NCBI GenBank assembly: GCA_950295325.1
Contig: OX485807.1
Span: 5,646,501-5,710,500, forward strand
Source: Polytrichum commune
Taxonomy: Eukaryota; Streptophyta; Polytrichopsida; Polytrichales; Polytrichaceae
Length of the DNA stretch: 64,000 bases
Direction of reading: 5' to 3'
Shown here piece after piece: positions 25,641-38,561 of the stretch; the first letter of the stretch is position 1, and each line of letters starts with the position of its first letter. The notes beneath the pieces are model-generated. The model had not been told where the DNA came from and did not search any database. It saw nothing but the letters and a program-made list of their open reading frames with translations. A program made the translations under genes and the position numbers.

Positions 25641-26004
25641 CCTTAGTGGTTGCAAGGTCATTTAAGTGGGTCGATGATGGATAGCGTGGGCCTAATGAAC
25701 TCATACGTAAAACTAATCTCTACTTATTCTCACATATGCTTCCAATAGTGAATTTTGCATGTGTTTAGATAAGATACATTTTTATAGAGGTGCAATGTCA
25801 TTGCAAACTTAGATGACTGTATATTTCCTACTTAACTACAACAAGTAAAATTCATCCTCCCTCCCTCTCCTTTCGGTTCATCCTCATTTCCTAAACCATT
25901 CTCCTCCTTTCCAACCTCATGCATTTATGGAAATATTTCCTTGCCTTCATAAATATTGTGTTCTTGTAATTTCTAGTGAGTTTAAGATTGGAACTATGTA
26001 TCTT

Positions 26005-26036
26005 CCCCCCCCCCCCCCCCAATAATAATAATAATA
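26005..26036. repeat. C16 homopolymer followed by (AAT)n
   Basis: Sixteen consecutive C, then about five AAT units. The longest of many C/G tracts in the window. Confidence 0.95.
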
Positions 26037-27255
26037 TTGTAGAGACATGCAAGAAGAAATGGAATAACCCAAAGGATTAAACACATGGATGAAAAAAGGT
26101 AAGAAGAACACACAAACACATAAACATACACAACTTTGTCATTGAATAACATCAAAATGTTTAACTTTTTTAAATACAACACTTGAAAAATAAGTTGATT
26201 TTAGAAAGGGCCGTTTTTTGACACGGTTGATTAGAAATGAAAGCATGTAACTCAATTATGTTATTTATTTGCTTGGAAAAAACGCAATTTGGGCCTCTTA
26301 GTTGCTTAGAGGTAAAGTTTCATTGGTCATGATTGTCCAACCATGTTCTCCCCACCGTACCCCTCGTCAAGGTCTCTTGCTCTCATTAAATGCAACTATT
26401 CTATTTATAGTATATATGGAGACACCGGCCTACACTTATGAGCCCAATTGGAACACGGACCCACGTATTTTGAATGCGTCGGTAAGAACTTTGATGACAT
26501 GTGGTATTTCCCCTCAATGCCCTCTTTATCCTTGAGATTCTACATAGTGGTCTTACAATTTGCACTTCTCAACTAGGAAAGTTGCTAATAACTGAAGAAC
26601 CACATGTTAACTCACAACCTAAGGTCGACAAACCTAAAACTGTAAATTCCCCTAAATGTGCACTAGACTAGGGGAAGAATTATTTTCGTGTGGACCTGAA
26701 ATGGCTAGTTTAAAAATGGTGACCCGAAAAGGATGCAGTGATAGGTGGAATGTAGTGATTGGCCGGATAGAACTTGTTTCACACCACTTGTGAACACTTT
26801 GGGGTGTCATTGAGTTAATCATTTTGTGTGCATTCATATGCAGAGTAGGATATATGGATGCTCAAATTAGGGTACTCTACTTTCACCGAAGCCAAGGGCA
26901 CTTTGGTGTGGTCCATAGTCTTTGGTTAATTAAGCCCATTTAATGCAACTTTGAAAATGTAGTATGGTTGTCTTTACAAGATTTTCCTTGATTAATTATA
27001 GTTTGAATTATATCCTCTAACAATGGTCTTTTGCCTTGTCTCAGCCATATATTAGCCATCACGCCCATCAATTGCAACCATAGGGCAAACCACCGTTACA
27101 AATTAATAGATCATGCTCTAGTTCATTAATTTATCTATTTTAATTGAAGAACTCAATGCATATATATGCCCATCTTTGGATCCACTACACACTTAAATAA
27201 CAAATTGTATTTGATGATATCTCAAGACTATTGACTACGAGCAAACCCACTCGTT

Positions 27256-28009
27256 CCTGGATCTGCATCTGCATCCGGCAATGAAAAGTGGCCTCCGTCC
27301 ATAATGCAGATGCAGACCCAGGCATATGTGCCATTCATCATGCATCGCATTTTTCACTAACTTCATAAGTTCCTCTAAAATGATCGGTAGGTTTCTGAAG
27401 TCATGAACTTCAACCCGTTATTTCTCGAACTCATTTGCAAGTAAGTAAGTGAGCTGATGAATTCCCCCATATTTACCCTAATTCTCATGTGGTTATTTCT
27501 CAAACTCATTCTCAAGTAAGTAACCCAGCTGACGAATTCCCCCATATTTACCCTAATTCTCATGTGGTTATTTCTCATGTGGTGATTTCTCGAACTCATT
27601 CTCAAGTAAGTAACCCAGCTCAACAATTCCCCCAGATTTACCCCAACTCTCATGTGGGTATTTCTCTTGCGGTTATTTCTCGAACTAATTTTCAAGTAAG
27701 TAACCCAAGTCAACAATTCCTCCAGATTTACCCTAATTCTCATGTGGGTATTTCTCGAATTCACCTGTAAGTAAGAAAATGAGATGTAGAATTCACACAG
27801 GTGGCTTGTCTTATTTGACGTGTGTCTTAATGGGCCGTGTCTTATTGAAATAGCAGACTCCCTGCATAAGTTGACGTTATGCAGGGAGGGCTGTTGTGCA
27901 TGCAATACTTTTCATCCCGATTTAGAATATACATGGACCATTGGGCGTCATTCCTGCATCCGCATCTGCATCGCGGATGTAAAAGTGGAGATGCAGATGC
28001 GGATGCAGG
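27256..28009. repeat. Minisatellite bracketed by two related hairpins
   Basis: Left hairpin: arms 27256-27274 and 27304-27322 (19 bp, one mismatch, CCTGG[A/G]TCTGCATCTGCAT). Right hairpin: perfect 20-bp arms 27953-27972 and 27990-28009 (CCTGCATCCGCATCTGCATC), 17-nt loop. Both loops carry a T-AAAAGTGG-type sequence on the same strand, so the hairpins look like direct copies. Between them is a minisatellite with GAATTC-like unit starts at 27459, 27534, 27624, 27714 and 27789, giving spacings of 75, 90, 90 and 75 bp. The 90-bp units are 15 bp longer; the 27534 unit shows the extra as a repeated TTTCTCATGTGGT phrase. A third, 12-bp perfect stem lies at 27858-27888. A 176-codon minus frame through the units is a by-product of periods divisible by three. 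Confidence 0.75.
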
Positions 28010-29622
28010 GTGAGTGGCCTTGCCCTAATGTAGTCAATCACCATGTCTTGATTCGTTCAAGATTGCCACTCTAGCATGTTGGAGTGAAATTACACCCGGA
28101 CATCAAATTGGTATCCAATACTTACTAGAGTTCCAATCACAAAGTCATCATGTTTCCTCACCCTCTTTCTTGACTTTTTAGAGCCATAGGACTTGCCATG
28201 CAACCCTTTTGATTTTTGCCAAAGGTTATGCAGATGAATCAGTAGGGAGTCATTGGTCTTAAGTTTCTAGGAGATCTTCAATTCTCAAATCCATTGCTTG
28301 AGCCTATTATCAAACAATTGCACCATGTCCATGTGTGAAGGATGTTTGATACATGATTCACAAGATAATGACTTCGTTTGAGATCCAAGACCCTTACTCA
28401 AACTCTTTAGTCAGTATGTTGGGAGAAACTTCTTCATTATCACAATGACAATAGCCTCCACCACCAAACAATCGATGCAATTTAACCAAGAATTCCCATG
28501 AATTACGTCTTTACTTTGAAAGTATACATGAATCATTTTTAGTATATTATGTATTGGAGAGGTTGGTGAATCTTGTCACTCTTCTTCCTCATTCAAAGAT
28601 GGATTTGTAGAAATGAAGTTAATGTAGTTTAAAGCTTATGTCTTATTGAGGACAAACGTTCCTCTCCCTTAACTTTACAAACTAGCACAAACACTTTGGT
28701 CTTACTCTCTCAAGAATCATTCTTCCCCATTATTTGCCAAAGACCATAGTTAAAGAAATCAAAGATTTCAATGTTATCTCATAGCCAAAAATACTACAGC
28801 CTCAATCATGCTTGTGGCCTAGCTTCAACATATAAAAAATTATAGTGTTGAAAGTCAAGGAATCTCTCCTCCTCCTATCTCAACTTATAATTACAACACG
28901 TATGCTTTGATCCATCTCTCAAAAGATGACTAAAAATGAAATTACATTGTCAAACCAAAGTCCCACCAATGTAACTCAACAAAAGCCCTATACACAACTG
29001 CTATTGCAAATTCAACAATATCATAGTCAAAGTCCTAATCTCAACAAAAGCTCCATACACAACACAAAGTATCACCCAACCCCAAGGAATCAAATTAGAC
29101 TTCAAGGAATCTAACTCACTGAAAATGGACGAGAAAGTTAGCAATCTAATACATCCACCCTAGATGGCTTTCAATTACTCAAAGCACCACTGAGAGATAA
29201 AGAGAGATTTGAACTTCTAGCCTATGAAGTAGTATTCGTGAAAACGGCACATTCACATGTGACTTTTTTTCTCCAAGGCCTACTCAATTTCTAGTCTTGT
29301 GGAGTGCACTCCAATTGTGGGAAAAATTGTATTTTGAAATAATTTTGCATGGCACCTATGGTACAAGTTTAAAGAGTGAGAAGTATCACGATTGTTATGT
29401 TTTGATTGCTATCAAGAGTGTTTGAAGTAACAACAAAGAACATAACATTCAAGATATAAATAAACTTATTATGTCATTATCACTTGCACATGCTACTAGC
29501 ATTGTGTAAATACATCCAGATGTAGTTGGCAAAAGTTGCCTTCAAAGACCAACTCAAGCCAATCTTCCTTGTATTCGAGAAAATGACGTTTGTGACATTC
29601 TTAGGTGCCACGTGACATTTTC

Positions 29623-29624
<2 letters not shown>
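28010..29624. other. Intergenic, no gene seen
   Basis: AT-rich, short frames only (for example 28926-29114, low-complexity Gln/Asn/Ser-rich). No structured element recognised. Confidence 0.5.
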
Positions 29625-29659
<35 letters not shown>

Positions 29660-29711
29660 GGTCTGACTTCATGGTCCATGATGTAAACTGGCCCTAAAAA
29701 TTTCAATTTAC

Positions 29712-29745
<34 letters not shown>
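29625..29745. repeat. (CT)n, MITE terminus and (CAA)n cluster
   Basis: CT tract 29625-29657; CAA tract 29713-29745. Between them (about 29657-29694) is a segment matching the terminal repeat of the Tourist-like element at 48170-48664: GACTTCATGGTCCAT-TGTAAAC-G-CCC. No partner terminus was found within the preceding 700 bp, so this is a solo end. Confidence 0.7.
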
Positions 29746-30149
29746 ATGTGCATATTGCATTAAATCCTTCATCTAATTGTATTGAGTCTGTAAGATGTTG
29801 GTTATACATTTAAAACATACATAGCATTACAAACTTGTAATGAATATCATGATGAGTGTAGCATTGCATGTGAAATTGAGCTCATGGAGCCTCATCTTCA
29901 TGAACAATCCAAGTAGCCTCCCCCAACCGTTTCCACCAAAGCACTCAATTTATTTGAGATAGTGTGAGCTGTATCAATTCTAAGCATGTACTTAATTTTA
30001 AAATTAGTTCAGACCATGTTAGTTATATGATCAACGACATTTTTTAGTGGTTTTATTTTTGCTTAGAAAAAAGATAGTGTGACTAGTTCACACAACGTCA
30101 AAATAAGGTCTAAGATTGATGGGTCTTGAATGGTTACTTTTTTCCAACT

Positions 30150-30520
30150 AGCCCACTGCTCCTAGGATATGATTCACATGATTAAAATGAGATAACCATT
30201 CTAGACTCAATAGCCACAATAGCTTAGCAAATTTTATTCAAAGCCGAAGCCACTTGTGAGCCACTTTCCTCAAAATTCTCAAAGCTCATGTGTATATCAT
30301 AATCCTTGATCATGTGAAGATTTTCATAGTCATTAAATGGTCATATAGGTCCCCCCCCTAACTATGTTAACTATTGAGCCTAGAATGGTTATCTTTTTTT
30401 GAGCATGCAGTCCAATATCTATTATACACGTGTGTTTTCGGTATCCGTTCTTTGAAGTCACACCTACCCACGTACCATTCAAATATAGATGTTTGATTCA
30501 GACAAGTAACCAAATTAGGC
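30150..30520 (-). repeat. Family R fragments, one with a C8 tract
   Basis: A reverse-orientation copy at about 30290-30520 contains GGTCATATAGGTCCCCCCCC, AACTATTGAGCCTAGAATGG and GAGCATGCAGTCCAATAT. A forward fragment precedes it at 30150-30250. The C tract sits where other copies have CTTCC or CCTCC. Confidence 0.55.
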
Positions 30521-31304
30521 ACATCTACCTTGATGCGAAGTCGTTGAATGTTAAGACTTTTGGGTTTGTGTCACATGTGATACCATCATGACATCACTAT
30601 TGTGCATCGCACTAAACCATTGTTGCATGAGATGTTTTGTATGCAAAACAAGGTGCATTATGAAGCTAATTAATGCAAATATCTTGTCCATATGTCATGT
30701 GGCGGCACTGTTGTCATTGGCGTGAACCATTGAGTGCCACTTGCCATGATCGCATATTCATTCATGTATTATACATGTGGAACCATCATGCTACTTGTGA
30801 TTTTGTAGATTTATGACGCCATCATACATGCTCCAACCTAATTTTGAGGCGTTTGAAACTTGGTGTGGTCCACACTATTATGAAGCCTACATTTGAAAAT
30901 CGGTAAAGTACTTGCAATAGTCTTTGTTGTCATTGTTCTTATGACTATGGGGATCACATAGTCTTACTACTAGTTCTATTTCATTGCATAGTTTTATGAT
31001 CTACAAACATAATGGCAAGGCTGTGCACTTCCCATAGTGTATTTGTTGAGATATTGTATATTTGTTCTATGCTTACTCATACCAACCTTATTCAATCCTT
31101 CAAATTACATATGCATTATGCTAACTACACTACATTATGGTCTTTGCCTAAAAGCGACCCCTATAAATCCTTGCCTAGTTTGACCACAATTTGAGCATGA
31201 GAACTTTTGAACACCACCATATTCAACACTATGAAAGTTACCAAAGATGTATCAAAATGCGTGGTGTAGGGGGGCATATCTCTCAACTCATACATGGAGG
31301 GGTA

Positions 31305-31673
31305 CACTAAATAGGATATTTAGTGTTGGATTATATTTAGTGTTATTATTAAATAGGATATTTAGTGCTTGATTATATTTAGTGTTATTACCACCCTACC
31401 TTGCTCAACACTAATTTTCAATTCTTTGACAATCAGTGTTAGACATAAATGTGTTATTACCTTCCCCACTGTCACTTCCCTTATTATGTATTTTTTTCAT
31501 ATCTTTACTAACACTAAATTCAAACATGTAACTTCCACATATTACCATAGTTGATATTTAGTGTCTAAGTTTACATTTAATGTCACTTACTTTCATTTGG
31601 TTAATGATATTTAGTGTATGCGTTTGTATTCAATGTATCGAATACTGTATTAAATATCCTATTTATTGTAGTG
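31305..31673. mobile_element. CACTA-ended MITE-like element (369 bp)
   Basis: The left end CACTAAATAGGATATTTAG and the reverse complement of the right end, CACTACAATAAATAGGATATTTAA, match with a short gap. CACTA termini are the hallmark of the En/Spm superfamily, which makes 3-bp target duplications; the flanking triplets here (GTA/TTT) do not match, so that evidence is missing. Inside, a 42-43 bp unit is duplicated near 31311-31395. TTTAGTGT recurs throughout. No coding capacity. Confidence 0.45.
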
Positions 31674-31699
31674 TTTTTTGTATGCAACTGAATGATGGT

Positions 31700-34600
31700 T
31701 TCGGCCACGATTAAAAAAGCCATGCCCCCTCCCATGCACTACAACTTTAGTAACATTCTTAATTGATCTAAAAATTTGCACGACACTCAAACATAACATG
31801 TCCTAAACACCTACCTTTGGAATTTTTAGTTGGACATGTGCTAAGGATGTAAATCCACGTGGAAGGTGCATAGTTGTGGCACCGCTGCCTCAAATTGCAA
31901 AGCTTCCCAAAAAATCACAAACTAATGGTTTCAAGATCTGTGAGTTGATTTGAGTAGGTATATTGCCTCTGTTTTGAATAAGGATAACATTTTGTCATTT
32001 GGAGGTAATTTGAGTGGAGGTTTGATCAAAAAACCAATCCCATTTTAATTCCTAGATTGTTGCCCCTCAAGACCACTATTGACATTCCTATTATAATATG
32101 CTACATAAGATAACTTCAACGTTTAAAAATTGAATTGTGAGTACATAACATTATTCATCCATGTGGGTGGGTTCCATGACCCTAGAATATGTCAATTATA
32201 TTCCATGAGCCTCTCGAACAAAGTGGTAATATTCTTTTATTATTCATAGATTCAAGTTGAACTTGGAAATTTGGGTGGAGTTACACTCCTGGTACAAACG
32301 CATCAATTATTGTTCATCCCATGAATTTTCACATGAAACACTTTTCATCCCATTATTTTTACCTAAGACTACTATTCATAGTAAAACTATCATTGAAAAT
32401 ACTGGCACTATTCACAAAATTCTTATTATTCAAACCGGCACTATATTTGTACCTACGTCAATTTCTTTCCTATTTTCTAAGTTTTTTCCCATGAAGGTAA
32501 GATAGTGGAGGCCCATGTCAACTGCTAAATATAGAATGGAACACAACCATATATGCAGTTGAATAATGTTATGTAGTCACCTCTAACTTGCAAACATTTA
32601 TACAATTGGATTTGTCAAGAAAACTTAAGATCTTCAACCATGGTCGCTGAAATTGAGGTCACATTTTCTAGGCAAATTTGAAGGAAATTGGATGCGGGAA
32701 GTTATGCACATGGTGGTGGGAATATACCATACACGAGGGAGTTGTTGCACCCTCGATTGAAGTGACATGGCATGCCACTTTTAGGGGTGGACCTGATGAC
32801 AATGTCCCTGTCCCGTAAGGAAACGAGGAAATGGCCACCCATGTGAAAGGGTGACTAATTATGATCGGCGCTAAAGAGGTGCTAAGGGGCCACACTGACC
32901 CTCGTGAAGGCTAAGTGTGGGGGTTATCCCGCAAGGAGCCTAACATTGCCTCCTAGAGGCACTACTCTCTTTTGATGTCCTTGAATTAAGACCCTAGCCA
33001 TGGGTGATTGAACTAGCACTAGAAAGGTAAGTCCAAGGAAATTTTCCAACAATGTAAACAAATATCCCAATTGGACAAGAATGCAACTATCAAAGTGTGC
33101 AAAGGCGTTAGCCCCAAAAGCGGCAGAAGTCAACCTCATTTTGGGGTGGACATTCCACTCTTTTGATAGTGAGGTGGGGGCTCTACATGAAGCTTATATA
33201 CGAGTGGTGAAGGGTAGTCAGCCCACTCCCCCACTCACGGGAGTAGTGTGGCTAGTGCATGGTGGAGCCATTCGGGCTCCTTAGTGGCATGCATTGATAG
33301 GGCATGTCCCGAACTCCCAAAGAGAAACATGAGGCTACTGAGCAATATTGGTATGTTGCATAGACTTTGATGCGTAGCCCTAGGACCATCAATTGAGGTA
33401 ACTCCTTACTCTAAACCCTGTCAAAACTCGGGCCTGAGATATCTTTGTAGCAGGGTGCATGCTATGTGCTCCACATTTAAGTTTATTGAAGGAAATGGAG
33501 TGACTCATGGTTGGCATTGGTTGTGCAGGGTTAGTGGCATCGCGAATCCATCGAATCCCACTTGACAATAACCATTATTACACAAAGTGTTCCCTTCAAA
33601 CTAAGCGTGGGTTTTGGATTCTAACAATAGCTTTACCCCACACCAACACCGAACCTATGACCACCCAAATAAATGAAGGGGCTCCATTGTAGAACAAACA
33701 TCGGGGACTTACAAGAATCTATATATTATTTATAATAGTTGTAGTGAATGAGAGATCCTTGGAAGTTCTAGGTTTGTGTTCTACAACATAGTCCTCCCGT
33801 TCATTTAGGTGGTCACATGTTTGGTGGTGGTGTTAGGTTGAGCTACCTTATAATAAAGTCATTAATAATGTCCAAAACTATAAAATTTACTATAGTCAAA
33901 AGAAAAAGCAGCGGCAAGTACGATGTTATAAATGGAAAGGAGGATTATGAGCTCATGTTGATCGGATTTCGATGCATGACACCTCCTTGGAAAAGAAACG
34001 ATCCCAAGGTTATTGTATTTAAATATCACCAAACTAAGTTGGGATCTCAAAATATGATTTTAGAATGTACACAAATAGCAATTTCCGGGCTCTACAATGT
34101 TTTCTTAACATTTTCGCCCTCCCTCTCGGTAGGTGTCACAAAGATCTAACAATATTAAAGCCCAATAGACCTAAAAGTTGGACATTCACAAGAAGCTAAC
34201 ATGTCCGAGGGAGGGTATCATAATGAAACCCACAAGTTGAAATAATCACAAGCGTCATTCTCAGTACTACTTCGGTTTCCAAATTTTATGAATCACCTGA
34301 AAATTTGAGTGCAGAAAAGGAAAGGACTACTTCGAAGCTTTGAAGTTGTTGAGTTCCTAGTTTGTTCATGTATTAAATTCAATTGCATGTGATTCTCCTC
34401 ATAGGCAATCGATGCATGCATCGTAAAGTGTGGTAGAACTACCTATGATCTAACTTTTCCGAAGCCAAGCATAGTTCTTATGAACTAGAAAGCTTTCATG
34501 AGTTCACTACAAGTACAATAGGGTATTTTTATACACATGACCAATTACCTCAAGCTTTATGTTTATGTATATAATATGAGGCACGATGGTTTAACATTTA

Positions 34601-37179
34601 TGTATCGATTTGCTCAAAGAAACGGCATTTAAAATATATATTGTCTAAAGGTACAATAACATTGGATGTCACTATGTTTTCTATAAATATATATTTTTAC
34701 AATCACATGTGTGCTTTCATTTCCCTCAAGAATCGCGACAAACACTTCTATGTGTTGAATGTTCCATAGAAAGAAATCAAATTTTATTGCTTGGTAAAGT
34801 TGGCACAAACAACATGGTGGTGGTGGTGAGGTTGTTGCCCCACCATTCTCCACCGTTTTGGAAAGGTAAGGGGGCCACATGAGACCAAGGGGACCATATT
34901 AGACTTATGTATTATTATACGTGTACAAAAGGCTGGGAAGACACATGCCCATACCAACCTTCTTACATTTTGTTAATTGAATGCTTCCATGCTAGAGAGA
35001 GAGAGAGAGACTTAAAACATATAGACTTCCCATATATCCAATTTAGAATGTTGAATGAGTGAATACATTTACCTTTTTACCCCAAATATTTATAAATACG
35101 AAGATGCATAATTTTTTTGAAGAATTTTGAAAATTTTATGAAAAATCAAACTATTTAAGTGATGGAGCTATCCTACATAATGCAATCTCACACTCATGCC
35201 AACAAGTCATTGAATGACAATAGTTTTCTTTACCTTAAATCAAAGCGATTTTTTTGGGTTCGAGTCTCCCCTCCTCACACATGAATTTGTATCTCGATGC
35301 CATATTTGTTACGAGTGTTTAGAACTCATGAGAACAAATGGGAACACAATGGGAACACCCACCCCGTGTGTCACACATGCATCATGCTTGCCCTCATGGC
35401 CATAATAAAATTGCTTTGGTGCTACACTAAATACAATATAATACCGTACAAGTGTCACTTACAATCAAATGGCAGGTAATAAATATGGTAGTTACCCATG
35501 GTGAAAGTCGTCCGCTATCTCCAAAGACAACATGCATGATCACAAGTGGACACAACTAGAAATAGGCTACGCATTAATGACCGCAATTGTAAACTATGCT
35601 TGGGTGAACCAAACACAAGATATATTATATAGGCATAAAATCATGTGTCCTTGTGGGAGAATCGAAGTCTTGTCAACTACCGTAGTTCATTAAAGTTACC
35701 CCGTAAAGTAACCTTGTGTTTTAAGGGAATATCCACCTTCTCGGGGTTAGTTTCTCATGTAGGCCGCTCGTCCACAAATTTTAGGGGAATCGTAGATTCA
35801 ACCTGGTGGCATCTACATTTCCACTAGAATTTGGTGGGCAAGTGGCCCACATGACAACTAACCCTAACCGAGGTTTTAGGGTGTATAACCATCTTGGTCT
35901 AAATCATGGACCTTCTCTTGAGTTTGATTAACAATACGTGACATCGACATGTTCAAATGAAGGAGGTTGTTGTATGATCCTGGAGGCAAAAACAAAAGAC
36001 TTGTCCAAAATTTCAAAGATTCACATCTTTTGAACAATATCAAAAAGGGAAAATTGAAATCAAGTGTTTTTTTTAAATTAAAAAAAGAGAGTCAAGGGTG
36101 TGATACAAGATTTGTTGAAGATTCCCCCAAAACTCATGTTTTGAATCATCCCTTTTGGCACTTTACATATAAGGGTTGGTTTACACTACCAAAACCAATG
36201 ACCGTGACTGCCACTTTCTTAAATCTCTCATTGCTTGAGAAACAAGTGGTGGTTCCTCCTGTTTTACACAAGGTCACATAAAATAGAGTTGACAAAGGGT
36301 GAGCATGTTAGAAAATGAATGAGAAAGTGACCACGAAGTTACATGAAATCCTACATGTCCACAAATGGATAATTTATAGTGATCACCTAGATTTTGCAAC
36401 AAGAAACCCCAAATAGGTTGTCTCAATGGAAAATATAGGTGCCATCTTAGAGAAAATTATATTTTCATGTTATTATATAACATTATTTGAATTTTTGGTT
36501 TTTTCCATTAAAAACAACATGTCCTAGTCTAAGTCCCCCTTTCCACAATGACATGTGACCAAGGCTTTTAAAACATGACGTGGATTTCTCTTGCTCGTGG
36601 TCATCATACCACTGACCATGACCACAACTATGACCATGATAAATCATAAATCAAATTTTCTCGGAGTCACTAGTCACGTATGTAATTCAACCCTAGTTCC
36701 ATTGCGATTGCAACTTACAAAACCATCAATGATCAAATACGGGTTCCTTAAAATTCATTGGAGGTAAAATACAAATATATCAACTTCAATCTAACTACCC
36801 AACAATGCGATGATGAAGGTTGCATGTAACACAATAGTGTTTTGATACACATTTTCTATTTTTTAAAGAATGCATACAATATCTTTTAAAATGACAATGG
36901 GTTAATAATGTTAAGTCCCTCATTTGATACCACGTGCATTAAGATGGTTAAGGAACCTCTATAAATGGTTAACTCCACGGGCTTGTCGATAGTGTGAGTA
37001 CGTGTGGGTGTTTGTAGGAAAATTGAATGAAAACTTGTTGCAACTGAAATCAAATGGAAATTGATAGAATATTGAGTACTCTATGGGTCACACATGAGCT
37101 TCCATGCATGCTTGCAACACCTACCGAAGGGGAGGACAAACCAAGGGAAGGGAGGGTGAAAAACGACGCTACTACCGTA
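31700..37179. other. Intergenic, no gene recognised
   Basis: Mostly AT-rich. Between about 32650 and 33300 composition is more even, with no identifiable product. At 33868-34149 a plus frame (FTIVKRKSSGKYDVINGK, FRCMTPPWKRNDPK) is protein-like but unidentified and lacks splice context; I treat it as a possible remnant. A short GA tract lies at about 34996-35009. Confidence 0.45.
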
Positions 37180-37196
37180 AAGGCCACTTCATCATT

Positions 37197-37382
37197 TTAT
37201 TTTATTTTTTGAGACAGAAGGCCGGCAGGCCAACGCCAAAGCACACGAGGCAGTTCACCACCTGGCAAGTTTCCGTCAAGTAGAGAGGAGATTTCACAGC
37301 CGGGATTCGAACCGCCAACCTCTTCCTTGAGATTTGGGTATCTCTCCACCATCATCCGGTAGTTTAAGGTCATCTCGGACCG
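37197..37382 (-). mobile_element. tRNA-derived SINE, full length with target-site duplications
   Basis: On the minus strand the body contains a perfect RNA polymerase III B box (GGTTCGAATCCC, from about 37316 down to 37305) and ends in an A-rich tail of AAAAAATAAAATAAAA type. It is flanked by 17-bp direct repeats, 37180-37196 and 37383-37399 (AAGG[C/G]CACTTCATCATT on the plus strand, one mismatch). That is the length expected of LINE-machinery target duplications. An A box upstream is degenerate and was not assigned. The 186-bp length and tRNA-like head fit plant SINEs; the exact family is unknown. The B box alone might suggest a tRNA gene, but there is no cloverleaf. Confidence 0.85.
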
Positions 37383-37911
37383 AAGGGCACTTCATCATTA
37401 CTAGCACGGGAATGCAATCTTCACGTATGATGCAAAGGGTCTCCTCCAATGTAGGATTGACATGTGGCAAGCTCAAGCAAAAATGAATTGGTTTTTCTTG
37501 AAACAAAGAACCCTCTGTAATATTTAATAGCTCAATGTAGTTGTTTAAAGTTGATCTAAACCCTAATCAAGGTCAATGAACCCAAATTAGTTTAGTGAGC
37601 TTAAAGTGGGATGAATCATCAACCAACCTATAAGGGCAAGTTCTATTGTAACTATTACCCCCTCAATAGGTGTCAGGATACCAAGCCGAACTTTATGGCC
37701 CAAACACATATTGTTGTTTTTTCTTACCAAATTCCCATTTTTTTCATGGTTGAAAGATTGGCTAGGCCTAAGTGAAAGAACGTTCATATACAACATATGC
37801 TTCTTGTTTTGCAAGATGGCTAGAATTGGCCACCATGCGTTTAAACCCGTGTGATAAATTTATGAACGGTCTTTATAACTTTTAACCAGTTGCAATGGGT
37901 GATCATGCATG

Positions 37912-38561
37912 CATTACTATGTTCATTTCACTTGATTAAGCGCATCTCTCATTCATAAACCACTTTGATGTACTTCTAATTCCACAAGCCTTTTTTACTA
38001 CGTGGGCTTTAAAACCATCTCTCTGTGTTGGTTTATCTTTGTAGATTTCATGTTGTCCTAAGACCCCCCCCCCTACCTACTATGCCGAGATGATGGAATA
38101 ACCATTATAAACTTATTTACCTTCAATAGCATTACTATGTTCATTTCACTTGATTAAGTGCATCTCTCATTCATAAACCACCTTGATGTACTTCTAATTC
38201 CACAAGCCTTTTTTACTACGTGGGCTTTAAAATCATCTCTCTGTGTTGGTTTATCTTTGTGATTTCATGTTGTCCTAAGACCCCCCCCCTACCTACTATG
38301 CCGAGATGATGGAATAACCATTATAAACTTATTTACCTTCAATAGCATTACTATGTTCATTTCACTTGATTAAGTGCATCTCTCATTCATAAACCACCTT
38401 GATGTACTTCTAATTCCACAAGCCTTTTTTACTACGTGGGCTTTAAAACCATCTCTCTCTGCTGGTTTATCTTTGTAGATTTCATGTTGTCCTAAGACCC
38501 CCCCCTACCTACTATGCCGAGATGATGGAATAACCATTATAAACTTATCTACCTTCAATAG
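37912..38561. repeat. 217-bp unit in three tandem copies
   Basis: Copies start at 37912, 38130 and 38346 (CATTACTATGTTCATTTCAC) and are almost identical. They differ mainly in the length of a C run (10, 9 and 7 C). The high identity shows a recent expansion. A diverged version of the TTGATGTACTTCTA-TCC part occurs near 22883. No coding frame. Confidence 0.9.

Noticed and set aside
27459-27800. CRISPR-like array
   Set aside because: Units are contiguous 75/90-bp tandem repeats without unique spacers, in a plant nuclear context.
27375-27905. 176-codon minus-strand open frame
   Set aside because: It is the minisatellite read through; unit lengths of 75 and 90 bp are multiples of three, so an open frame repeats automatically.
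37300-37382. tRNA gene from the B-box sequence
   Set aside because: No cloverleaf or acceptor stem can be drawn; the A-rich tail and target duplication make it a SINE.
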